Below, piece after piece: positions 55,860 to 63,737 of a DNA stretch of 64,000 nucleotides. Origin of the DNA: Halioglobus sp. GTDB taxonomy: Bacteria > Pseudomonadota > Gammaproteobacteria > Pseudomonadales > Halieaceae. The stretch lies in the NCBI GenBank assembly GCA_002699145.1, contig PABK01000021.1, forward strand, positions 1 through 64,000, read 5' to 3'. Position numbers and translations under genes: made by a program. The notes under the pieces were generated by a model. That model was not told the origin of the DNA and searched no databases. It saw nothing but the letters and a program-made list of their open reading frames with translations. How positions within the stretch are numbered: the stretch's first letter is position 1; each line of letters begins with the position of its first letter.

Positions 55860-56554
55860 AAAGCGCGGACACGTCCGGGGCGAGCAGCGCGCCGCACGAG
55901 GCGACAGCGGACTGCGATGACCATACCCTCGTCGAGGGTATCAAGGCCGGGCAGGAACACCTGTTCGCCACGCTGATGCGCCGACACAACCAGCGCCTGT
56001 TTCGCGCCGCGCGCAGCATCCTCCCCGAGGACAGTCTGGCCGAGGACGCGGTGCAGGAAGCCTACGTCGCCGCGTACTACGCGCTGGGGAGCTACAAGCC
56101 ACACGGCAGCTTCGCCGCCTGGCTCAGCCAGATCACCATCAACGAGGCCCGCATGATCAGGCGCAAACGCAAACGCGACACCGAAACCCCGCTCGAGGAA
56201 ATCGAGGACAGCCCCTACGCAGCCGACCCGGATCGACAGGCCAACCCCGACCACGGTGCCGCCAACCTGGGCCTTGCCCGACTGCTGGAAAGCGAAATCG
56301 CCGGCTTGCCCGAGAACTTTCGGCTGGTCTTTGTGATGCGCGGTGTACAACAGCTCAGCGTGGAGGAGACCGCGCAGACACTGCGCTTGCCTGCTGCGAC
56401 GGTAAAGACCCGATATCACCGGGCACGCAAACTGCTGCAAAAAGCACTGGCGCCCTATATTGAACAGGCCGGCCTGAACATCTACGAGTTTGCCGGCCAG
56501 CGATGCGACCACATGGTGGCGACCGTCATGCGGCGGCTGCGCATCGAGCACTGA
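55856..56554 (+). CDS. ECF-type RNA polymerase sigma factor
   Basis: A 232-residue extracytoplasmic-function sigma factor. Region 2 reads EDAVQEAYVAAYYALGSYKPHGSFAAWLSQITINEA and region 4 reads LSVEETAQTLRLPAATVKTRYHRARKLL. There is a C-terminal tail of about 35 residues with one Cys (FAGQRCDHMV). No anti-sigma gene with a membrane segment is adjacent; the co-transcribed partners are instead an exported ferritin-like protein and a cytochrome c. The start at 55856 has GGGGAG upstream. Its likely targets are its own operon and the downstream cytochrome gene, both with the same promoter motif. Confidence 0.92.
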   Translation: MKSADTSGASSAPHEATADCDDHTLVEGIKAGQEHLFATLMRRHNQRLFRAARSILPEDSLAEDAVQEAYVAAYYALGSYKPHGSFAAWLSQITINEARMIRRKRKRDTETPLEEIEDSPYAADPDRQANPDHGAANLGLARLLESEIAGLPENFRLVFVMRGVQQLSVEETAQTLRLPAATVKTRYHRARKLLQKALAPYIEQAGLNIYEFAGQRCDHMVATVMRRLRIEH

Positions 56555-56664
56555 CACGTCCCCACGCCGCACCCCCGGACCTGTGCAGCGCCTGAGCCGA
56601 CCCCTCGCGCCGCACTGGCAACCAGTCTACGCACACCAATACCTTCTCTTTCCTTACCTGTGCC

Positions 56665-56693
56665 GGGAACCTTTTCTCTGGCGGCGGCATTGA
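56665..56693 (+). promoter_or_regulatory. ECF-type promoter of the diheme cytochrome lipoprotein gene
   Basis: GGGAACCTTT (56665-56674), a 12-base gap and GCATTGA (56687-56693) repeat the boxes and spacing of the promoter at 54749-54777. It lies 114 bases before the next start codon. The bases between the boxes differ, so the match is of promoter elements, not of a duplicated segment. Confidence 0.75.
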
Positions 56694-56807
56694 ACAAACG
56701 ACGCCGGGCAGCGCCCGCTTACCACGCAACAAGCCACTAACCACGGCAGCGCCAGGCTGGCGCCCAGCGCACGCAGCCAGAAGCCTGTCGGACAACTGGA
56801 GAAAGGG

Positions 56808-58025
56808 ATGAACACGGTTTTTCAGCACAAGCTGCTCACTACACTGGCGCTGGTGATCGTCGTAACGGCCTGCAGCGACGGCAATGGCAATCGCGGTGGC
56901 GCTGTGGATGACAGCGTCATGATCGCGCAGGGCCGGGAAATCTTTCGCCACGATACATTCGGCGACGAGGCCTTCTGGAGCGACACCTTACGCATGCACG
57001 AGGTCATCGCAAACGCCGTCGACCCGGTCACCGCGCTGTCGGTTGGTCTCAAGGTCGATGTGGAAGCCTTGCCAGAGGAACTGGTGGCTGACCTGGCAGA
57101 CGGCAAGGTGGAGCTGGAGAATCCGGCAACAACGATCGCCCTGCTTAAACTTGACGCCGTGGTCGGCCTAAAAGGCACGGTTGCAACCGTCGGCGGCGTC
57201 GATACGCTGACGCGGGTCGGCATAACCTGCGCTCTGTGCCATTCGACCGTCGACGACTCATTTGCGCCCGGCATCGGCAAACGCCTTGATGGCTGGGCGA
57301 ACCGCGACCTCGACCCGGGCGCGATCATCGCGCTGTCACCGGCACTGCCAGCTCAGACCAGGGCGGTATACAAGTCCTGGGGGCCGGGTAAGTACGATGC
57401 CCGCTTTAACCTCGACGGCCTCAACGGGGCGCATGTCATCCCGCCTGCCTACGGCCTGCACGGCATCGACCGCATCACCTCGACCGGGGACGGCGATGAC
57501 ATCGCCTACTGGAACCGCTACGTGGCCGTGACGCAGATGGGCGGACAGGGATCGTTCTACGACGAGCGCACGGGGGTGAATATCACCAATGGCAGCGAAG
57601 ACCTGGTGTCTTCCAAACTGCCCGCGTTGCAGGCTTACCAGCTGAGCCTGGAACCACCGACGCCGCCCCCGGGCAGTTTCGACGCGGACGCCGCAGCGCG
57701 CGGTAAAGCCGTGTTCGAAGGCGCCGGGCAATGCGCGAGCTGCCACAGCGGGGAACGCTATACCGACGCCAACCAGAGGCTGCACCAACCCGGTGAGGTT
57801 GTCAGTGAACCCGAACCGGACGGCGCGCCGAGCTGGGCTGCGCGCAGTGCGACGCAGCTGTATCGCACGGCGCCGCTTGAAGGTATCTGGCAGCATCCGC
57901 CCTACTTCCACAACGGCAGCGCGGCGACGCTGGACGCCGTGGTCGAGACCTACAACAGCAGGAAGCAGCTGGGCTTGAACGCTGCGCAAAAAGCCGATCT
58001 CGTCGAGTTCCTGAAGAGCCTTTGA
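56808..58025 (+). CDS. Diheme cytochrome c lipoprotein
   Basis: A 405-residue lipoprotein (lipobox VTAC, Cys22) with two haem sites: CALCH at 141-145 and CASCH at 309-313. The C-terminal third (ARGKAVFEGAGQCASCHSG, then GIWQHPPYFHNGSAATLDAVVETYN) resembles the C-terminal domain of cytochrome c peroxidase/MauG proteins, but the N-terminal part is unfamiliar. It should be membrane-anchored in the periplasm and act with the cytochrome and ferritin-like protein of the upstream operon, whose promoter motif it shares. GGAGAAAGGG lies right before the ATG. Confidence 0.85.
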   Translation: MNTVFQHKLLTTLALVIVVTACSDGNGNRGGAVDDSVMIAQGREIFRHDTFGDEAFWSDTLRMHEVIANAVDPVTALSVGLKVDVEALPEELVADLADGKVELENPATTIALLKLDAVVGLKGTVATVGGVDTLTRVGITCALCHSTVDDSFAPGIGKRLDGWANRDLDPGAIIALSPALPAQTRAVYKSWGPGKYDARFNLDGLNGAHVIPPAYGLHGIDRITSTGDGDDIAYWNRYVAVTQMGGQGSFYDERTGVNITNGSEDLVSSKLPALQAYQLSLEPPTPPPGSFDADAAARGKAVFEGAGQCASCHSGERYTDANQRLHQPGEVVSEPEPDGAPSWAARSATQLYRTAPLEGIWQHPPYFHNGSAATLDAVVETYNSRKQLGLNAAQKADLVEFLKSL

Positions 58026-58115
58026 CCGCGAGACCACAATCTGCCCACGCCACGGGAGGCCGCGGGTCCTGTCGTGGGCCCGCGCCACGACGGCGGCGCC
58101 ATAAACATGCGGCAC

Positions 58116-58958
58116 TTACACCCAGTCCACGTCCTGACGCGCGACGCCCCGGGCGGCTTCCAGCGCGGCGCGTAATGACGCGGGCTGGTCGCCGGCCGGG
58201 TACACCGCGTACAGCGGGTAGCTGAACTCCGGCGCATCGGTCACCGGCAACAGGCGTTTCTGGTTGAGGTGGCGCTGTACCACGCGTGAGCGAAAGTAAC
58301 CACTGCCGCCAACAGCGAGCAGGTACTGCAGGGCGAGCGGACCCAGGTTGAAGCTCAGCGATGCGCGCCGTCGCTGCGGCAGGGCGATGTCGTGCTGCGC
58401 CATGAATTCCTCACCCCAGTTCACGAACAGGTACGGTGTATCACTGTGCGGGGCGCGCACCATTACCAGTTTTTCTTCCAGCAATTGCTCTACCTGCAGT
58501 CCGGGAAAATAGTCCGGCCGATGCACCAGGGCGAGGTCGAGGACGCGGTTCTCCAGCCGCGAGAAAAGCGCCTGTGCATTGTCTACCTCGGCGTGCAGGG
58601 CGATATCTGCATGGTGCTCGCGCATCCAGCAGACCCAGTTGAACAATAGCGGATTCCACAAGCTGGCCTCGGCGCCCACCGCGAAGCGCGCGCGATGTCC
58701 CTGTGGCAGCGCCATGTCCGCCCGCGCCTTGTCCCAGGTCTGCAGCAATTGCAGCGCATGGGGTGTAAACCGCTCGCCGTCCGGCGTGAGCCGCGCGCCG
58801 GCGCGGTTGCGCACGAACAGGCGACTGCCCAGCAAGCTCTCCAGTTTCTGGATCCGCGCCGTCACCGCGGTCTGGGTAAGGTGCAGGTTTTCAGCGGCAC
58901 CGACAAAACTGCCGGTGCGCGTGATCTCGAAGAAGGTGCGGGCGAGGTCGACGTCCAT
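58116..58958 (-). CDS. LysR-family transcriptional regulator
   Basis: A 280-residue regulator. The winged helix is FFEITRTGSFVGAAENLHLTQTAVTARIQKLESLLGSRLFVRNRAG; the remainder is an effector-binding domain. It is divergent from cysJ and the 107-base AT-rich gap holds a 10-base direct repeat, so it likely controls the sulfite-reductase operon. It is not CysB: the length and effector domain differ. Its effector is unknown. Confidence 0.92.
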   Translation of the reverse strand: MDVDLARTFFEITRTGSFVGAAENLHLTQTAVTARIQKLESLLGSRLFVRNRAGARLTPDGERFTPHALQLLQTWDKARADMALPQGHRARFAVGAEASLWNPLLFNWVCWMREHHADIALHAEVDNAQALFSRLENRVLDLALVHRPDYFPGLQVEQLLEEKLVMVRAPHSDTPYLFVNWGEEFMAQHDIALPQRRRASLSFNLGPLALQYLLAVGGSGYFRSRVVQRHLNQKRLLPVTDAPEFSYPLYAVYPAGDQPASLRAALEAARGVARQDVDWV

Positions 58959-58965
58959 TTAAATA

Positions 58966-58997
58966 CATTATATTTGATTTAAAAGTCCATTATATTT
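58966..58997. promoter_or_regulatory. Direct repeat in the LysR-cysJ intergenic region
   Basis: CATTATATTT occurs at 58966-58975 and 58988-58997, 22 bases apart (two helical turns, same face). It is immediately upstream of the LysR start and about 70 bases before cysJ, a suitable place for regulator binding. Confidence 0.5.
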
Positions 58998-59065
58998 CAT
59001 TATTAATAATTGTAATAGTTCGCCATACTGCCCCACTTTCAGTCCCCGATCCTCCAGGAGTGCCC

Positions 59066-60844
59066 GTGACCGCCCGGCCACCACCGGCCTCGCCGACCGA
59101 ACTGTTTGCGCCTGAGCAGTGGCAGCGAATCGACAGCCTGCTGCGCCAGTTCGACAGCGCACAGTCGCTGTGGCTGAGCGGCTACCTGGCCGCCAGCGCC
59201 AGTGGCAAGCAAGGCGAGGTGGCACTGCCGGCCTCCGGCGCCCCCGCGTTGACCATCGCCTACGGCAGTGAAACCGGCAACTGTGAACAACTGGCGCGCA
59301 ACCTGCACCAGCAGGTGCTGGAACTCGGGCACAGCGTGCAACTGACGGACCTGGCCACGCTGAAGGTGCGGCAATTGCGCAAGCTCGATACCCTGTGGCT
59401 GATCGTCAGCACACACGGGGACGGGGACCCGCCAATCACCGCGGCGGACTTCCACCGCGACCTGTTCGCCGCGGACCACCTGAAACTCGGCAGCCTGCAC
59501 TATGCCGTGCTGGCATTGGGCGACAGTACCTACGAGCACTTCTGCCAGACCGGCATCGATTTCGACGCACGCCTCGCCGCGCTGGGTGCGCGGCGCCTGG
59601 CGGAGCGCGTCGACTGCGACGTCGATTTCGAGACGCCGGCGCGACAGTGGTGCGAGCAGCGACTGGCCGCGCTGCCAACTGCCGACAGGGCGACAGCGCC
59701 TGCCGCGGTCGCACAGGACCCGCGTGCCGACTCGTCCTCCCTGTACAGCAAACAACGACCGCTGCGCTCGGAAGTGCTCGAACAGTTGGCGCTGTCCGCC
59801 GCGGACCGCCCGCTGGGCAACTATCACCTGAGCCTGGCCATCGAGGAAGGCAGCCTGCCGCTGCAACCCGGCGACGCGGTCGGCGTATTCGCGCACAATC
59901 CCCACACACTGGTGGCGGCCGTACTGGACCTGGCCAGGCTGCAAGGCGAGGCGGGGGTAAGCATCGACGGCCGCGCAATGTCGCTCGCCACTGCATTGGG
60001 CTCGGCGCGCGACCTCGCGATTCCGACAAGAAAGCTGCTACAGAGCTGGGCTGCCTGGAGCGGCGATACGGACCTGGTCACACTGGGCGAAGACAGCAAG
60101 CAGGCACGCAGCTGGCTGAAACAGAGACACCTGCTCGACGTACTGCGCACTGCCCCGGCCAGGGTGCCGTCGGCCCAGGCGTTGGTCGACGTACTGCGGC
60201 CGCTGCAACCGCGCCTGTACGATGTCGCCAACCATGTCAGCGCCGACAGCGATGAACTGGAATTGCTGGTCAAGCGCTTCAATTACCCGCTGGGCGACCG
60301 GGAGTACGCGGGAATCGCCTCGCACTACCTGTGCGATCTCGCGGTGGGCGATTCGGTACGCATCTATCCGCACCGCAATGCGCGCTTCGCCCTGCCGCAA
60401 GTCGAAAACCCTGTGATCCTGGTCGGCTACGGTACCGGGGTCGCCCCGTACCGCGCCTACCTGCAGGCCCGGGCAGCGCGAGGAGACAGGAACCCCTGCT
60501 GGCTGGTCCTGGGCGAAAAAAGCTACGAAGAGGATTTTCTCTACCAGCTGGAATGGCAGGGATGGCTTGCCAGCGGCCTGCTGTCCCACCTCGACCCGGT
60601 TTTCGCCGACGACGAGCCGCGGCGTTCACTGGTCAGTGCGTTCCTCGACAAGGCCGACCGGCTACAGCGCTGGATCGATGACGGCGCGCTTGTCTACCTG
60701 TGTGGCGACAAGGCCGTGCTGGAGCGGTGTGAAGAGCAGATGCAGGAAGCACTGCGCATCGCCAGCGGCTGCTCGCGCGATGAGTGCGCGACACTCTGGC
60801 AGTCCCTCGTCGACGAGCAACGCGTCAGGCGCAATCTCTATTGA
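59066..60844 (+). CDS. cysJ: Sulfite reductase flavoprotein subunit, divergent CysJ
   Basis: A 592-residue flavoprotein with an FMN flavodoxin domain (YGSETGN at 66-72), an FAD domain and a nicotinamide domain (GYGTGVAPYRA near 455, VYLCGDK) ending in Tyr. It should pass electrons to CysI, encoded ten bases downstream, reducing sulfite to sulfide. Two deviations stand out. The FAD motif RxYS reads RLYD (383-386). The segment that normally reads SRD-x-K-x-YVQ and binds the NADPH 2'-phosphate reads FADDEPRRSLV (from 513), losing Ser and Arg. Use of NADH or another donor is possible. The GTG at 59066 is preferred to 59060 because AGGAG ends at 59060. Confidence 0.9.
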   Translation: MTARPPPASPTELFAPEQWQRIDSLLRQFDSAQSLWLSGYLAASASGKQGEVALPASGAPALTIAYGSETGNCEQLARNLHQQVLELGHSVQLTDLATLKVRQLRKLDTLWLIVSTHGDGDPPITAADFHRDLFAADHLKLGSLHYAVLALGDSTYEHFCQTGIDFDARLAALGARRLAERVDCDVDFETPARQWCEQRLAALPTADRATAPAAVAQDPRADSSSLYSKQRPLRSEVLEQLALSAADRPLGNYHLSLAIEEGSLPLQPGDAVGVFAHNPHTLVAAVLDLARLQGEAGVSIDGRAMSLATALGSARDLAIPTRKLLQSWAAWSGDTDLVTLGEDSKQARSWLKQRHLLDVLRTAPARVPSAQALVDVLRPLQPRLYDVANHVSADSDELELLVKRFNYPLGDREYAGIASHYLCDLAVGDSVRIYPHRNARFALPQVENPVILVGYGTGVAPYRAYLQARAARGDRNPCWLVLGEKSYEEDFLYQLEWQGWLASGLLSHLDPVFADDEPRRSLVSAFLDKADRLQRWIDDGALVYLCGDKAVLERCEEQMQEALRIASGCSRDECATLWQSLVDEQRVRRNLY

Positions 60845-60854
60845 GGCAATCGCT

Positions 60855-62597
60855 ATGGCTGGAGACACACTGGATCGAAGTCGAGACCGCTCACAACCGG
60901 TGGCGAAGTTGTGCAGCAACGAGCAGCTCAAGGCGCGCAGCCGCTTTCTGCGCGGCGATATCGCGCAGGGGCTGATCGACAGCAGCACCAGGGCGGTACC
61001 CGGCGACGACACCCTGCTGATGAAGTTCCATGGCATCTACATGCAGGATGACCGCGACCAGCGGTCAGACAGGCAGCGGCGCAAGCTCGAACCCAACTAC
61101 CAGTTCATGGTACGCCTGCGCATTCCCGGCGGCGTCCTCAGCACCAGTCAGTGGCTGGGCCTGGACAAGCTGGCGCGACACTTTGCGGAACGCGGCCTGC
61201 GTATCACTACACGCCAGACGATACAGTTGCACGGCGTGCGCAAGCCGCGCCTGCGCGCCTGTATGCAGGCAATTCGCGATATCGGCCTGGATACCATCGC
61301 CGCCTGTGGCGACGATTCACGCGGGGTCATCTGCGGGTTCAATGTACAAAGTGCGCCAGTGCAGCGCCAGGTGGCCAGTCTCGCGCGGCAAACCAGCCAG
61401 CTGCTCATCCCCAGGACGGGCGCGTACCGCGAAATCTGGTACGGCGAGGATGTGGTGTACAAGAACCAGCTCGAGGATCCCGACTACGGGGAGACCTACC
61501 TGCCGCGCAAATTCAAGGTGGGATTCGCCCTGCCGCCCGTCAATGACATCGATGTCTATGGCCAGGATGTCGGCTTCATCGCGATTACCGAGGGCGACAG
61601 CCTTGCGGGATTCAACGTGGTCGTCGGTGGCGGCATGGGTCAGCTCGATACCCGCGATGACAGCTACCCGCGCCTCGCCGAACCCGCCGGCTTTGTCGCC
61701 GCCGAACGCGCTCCGGCGCTGGCGCTGGCGATCATGACCATTCAGCGCGACTACGGCGACCGCGTCGACCGACACCGTGCGCGTTTCAAGTACACACTGG
61801 ACCGCCTGGGTATGGACAGTTTCCTCGAACTGCTCACGCAACGCTGGGGCGAGCCACTACAGCCGCCACGGGCATTTACCTTCACGCACAACGGTGATCC
61901 ACAGGGGCTGCAACAGGATTCAGAGGGCCTGTGGCACGCGACACTGGAAATCGCCAACGGCAGGATCCAGGGCGCGCTACAAGACCAGCTACAGGGCTTC
62001 GTGCAATCCTTTGCCGGCTACCTGCGACTTACCACCAACCAGAACCTGATACTGGGCGGCATAGAACCGGATTTGCTGGAGACCTCGCAATGGCGTCTTG
62101 ACGATCTTGGACTCGCCGCGAGGCTGTCACCCTCGTTGCAGTCGACCTACAGCCTGTCCTGTGTCGCCCTGCCCACCTGCGGCCTCGCCATGGCGGAAGC
62201 GGAACGCATCATGCCGCAGCTGTTGCAACGCTTCGAGGACAGCAAGGCCAGCTTCGGACTGCAAGACATACCCATCACCCTGCGTGTTACCGGCTGCCCC
62301 AACGGCTGCGCCCGGCCGTACATTGCCGAGATCGGCCTGACGGGGCGAGCGCCGAACCTGTACAACCTGTACCTCGGAGGCGGCTTTCACGGCGAGCGCC
62401 TGAACCAGTTGTACGCCAGCAACGTCAGTATCGACCGGGCATTCGAATTGCTCGACCCGCTGCTCGCGCGCTTCGCCGCCGGGCGGCAGGCAGGCGAGCA
62501 TTTTGGCGACTACCTGATCCGCTGCCGCATCGTCCAGGCGATTGCCCACGGCAGTGATCCGCAGCGCATGATTCCAGTACTGGAGGAACATTCATGA
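60855..62597 (+). CDS. cysI: Sulfite reductase hemoprotein subunit CysI
   Basis: A 580-residue sirohaem/4Fe-4S enzyme. Cluster cysteines are Cys436, Cys442 (CVALPTCGLAMAEAER) and Cys481, Cys485 (GCPNGCARP), within two residues of E. coli CysI numbering. The sulfite-binding basic residues are present in VRLRIPGG, CGDDSRGVICG and LPRKFKV. The hemoprotein is thus canonical although its flavoprotein partner is not. It is followed with a four-base overlap by the first DsrE-family gene, so sulfide production is coupled to a sulfur-carrier-like set. Confidence 0.95.
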   Translation: MAGDTLDRSRDRSQPVAKLCSNEQLKARSRFLRGDIAQGLIDSSTRAVPGDDTLLMKFHGIYMQDDRDQRSDRQRRKLEPNYQFMVRLRIPGGVLSTSQWLGLDKLARHFAERGLRITTRQTIQLHGVRKPRLRACMQAIRDIGLDTIAACGDDSRGVICGFNVQSAPVQRQVASLARQTSQLLIPRTGAYREIWYGEDVVYKNQLEDPDYGETYLPRKFKVGFALPPVNDIDVYGQDVGFIAITEGDSLAGFNVVVGGGMGQLDTRDDSYPRLAEPAGFVAAERAPALALAIMTIQRDYGDRVDRHRARFKYTLDRLGMDSFLELLTQRWGEPLQPPRAFTFTHNGDPQGLQQDSEGLWHATLEIANGRIQGALQDQLQGFVQSFAGYLRLTTNQNLILGGIEPDLLETSQWRLDDLGLAARLSPSLQSTYSLSCVALPTCGLAMAEAERIMPQLLQRFEDSKASFGLQDIPITLRVTGCPNGCARPYIAEIGLTGRAPNLYNLYLGGGFHGERLNQLYASNVSIDRAFELLDPLLARFAAGRQAGEHFGDYLIRCRIVQAIAHGSDPQRMIPVLEEHS

Positions 62598-62920
62598 ACC
62601 ACTACCTGATCATCCAATCGCAGGACCCGTTTACCCAGGCGCGCGCACCGCACCACTACGCCCTGGCCCAGTCCCTGGACAGGGCCGGCAATTCGGTACG
62701 CCTGCTGCTGGTGCAGCACGGTGTCAGCGTCGCCCACCGCGCCGCCAGCAGTCCTGCCTTCGACGAGTTGCTCAACTCCGGCGTACACGTATTCGCCGAC
62801 GAGCACGCCCTGGCGGAGCGCAATCTGCGCGCGCAGGAACTGCACGCAAACGTGAACATCGCGGGCATCGAAATGGTGATCCAGGCGCTGCTATCCGGCG
62901 ACAGGGTGATCTGGCACTAA
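62594..62920 (+). CDS. DsrE/TusD-family protein, no cysteine
   Basis: A 108-residue DsrE-like alpha/beta protein (YLIIQSQDPF at the start, then ALAQSLDRAGNSVRLLLVQHGV, and a typical VNIAGIEMVIQALLSG near the end). DsrE-family proteins form heteromers that relay persulfide sulfur. This member has no cysteine at all, so it would be a structural partner like TusC/TusB rather than the sulfur-carrying subunit. It overlaps cysI by four bases and is 17 bases before the second family member. Confidence 0.82.
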   Translation: MNHYLIIQSQDPFTQARAPHHYALAQSLDRAGNSVRLLLVQHGVSVAHRAASSPAFDELLNSGVHVFADEHALAERNLRAQELHANVNIAGIEMVIQALLSGDRVIWH

Positions 62921-62937
62921 TCACAAGGAGATCGACG

Positions 62938-63354
62938 ATGAAAGAGGGACAGACCCTGACGTTTGCTTTCATGGACCCGCCATTTGAAAGCGCGCGCACA
63001 AGCACATTCTTCCGCCTGCTCGACGCGGCGCTGGACGCGGGCGCAAACGTCAACGTCTTCGCCTACGAGGGAGCGGTTGCCCTGTCGTTTGCGCATCAGA
63101 GTGCGCACGGCAACAGCATACACGGCCGCGACGCCGGGGAGGAGGCGCACCCACTGAGCCGCGAGTGGATCGCCGCCCTGCAGCGCAAGGCCGCGCATTG
63201 CGGCGTGCAGTTCCAGTGGATCAATTGCGGCCTGTGCGTGGACGAGCGCGGCGTCAACGAGGTCATTGACGGCTGTGGTCGCGGCTCACCGGCGGATCTG
63301 TGGAAATTCGCCAGCGCCGCAGACAATACCCTGGTTATCGGTACGAGGGACTAG
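62938..63354 (+). CDS. DsrE-family protein with a CGLC pair
   Basis: A 138-residue DsrE-like protein. The family pattern is clear in TFFRLLDAALDAGANVNVFAYEGAV and the C-terminal DNTLVIGTRD. Cys97 and Cys100 (NCGLCVDERG) sit where DsrE/TusD carry their sulfur-bearing cysteine, so this is the most likely active subunit of the set. AAGGAGAT precedes the ATG. It is followed two bases later by the third member. Confidence 0.85.
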   Translation: MKEGQTLTFAFMDPPFESARTSTFFRLLDAALDAGANVNVFAYEGAVALSFAHQSAHGNSIHGRDAGEEAHPLSREWIAALQRKAAHCGVQFQWINCGLCVDERGVNEVIDGCGRGSPADLWKFASAADNTLVIGTRD

Positions 63355-63356
63355 CC

Positions 63357-63737
63357 ATGAAAGTACTACAGGTGATCGAACAGGCCTTTCGCGCCACCGG
63401 TGAAGAGCAGGATGACACCATAGTCTGGCTCAGCCGCTCCATGCGCGGCGCCGGGGCCGACCTGCATATACTGCTCACCTCCCACGCGGTGTCCTACGCG
63501 CTGGCGAAGGCCGGGTCGCCCGCACTGTCTTTCGGCGACTGGCGACAGGCCCATCCCGCCGACATCAGGAACGACATACGCGAGCTGCTGGCCAGTGGTG
63601 TGGAGATTACCGTGGTCCAGGACGACCTGGAGGAACGCGGGCTCGGGGCGAAACAATGCCTGCAGGGCATACGGCAGATTTGCCGCGATGAGATCGCCAC
63701 CCTGTACGACAGTGTCGACCAGGTGTGGCAGTGGTAG
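63357..63737 (+). CDS. Third DsrE/TusB-like protein
   Basis: A 126-residue DsrE-superfamily protein (MKVLQVIEQAFRATGEEQDDTIVWLSRSMRGAGADLHILL, then a SGVEITVVQDDLEERGL segment). Cys101 and Cys109 lie near the C-terminus. With the two preceding genes it makes a DsrEFH/TusBCD-like trio, though the order and sequences do not match either textbook set exactly. It overlaps the next gene by seven bases. Confidence 0.8.
   Translation: MKVLQVIEQAFRATGEEQDDTIVWLSRSMRGAGADLHILLTSHAVSYALAKAGSPALSFGDWRQAHPADIRNDIRELLASGVEITVVQDDLEERGLGAKQCLQGIRQICRDEIATLYDSVDQVWQW

Noticed and set aside
59001-59029. CATACT (59024-59029) as a cysJ -10 box
   Set aside because: No -35-like hexamer exists at 16-18 bases; the best candidate TATTAA matches consensus poorly. 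The region may need an activator, but no promoter can be called.
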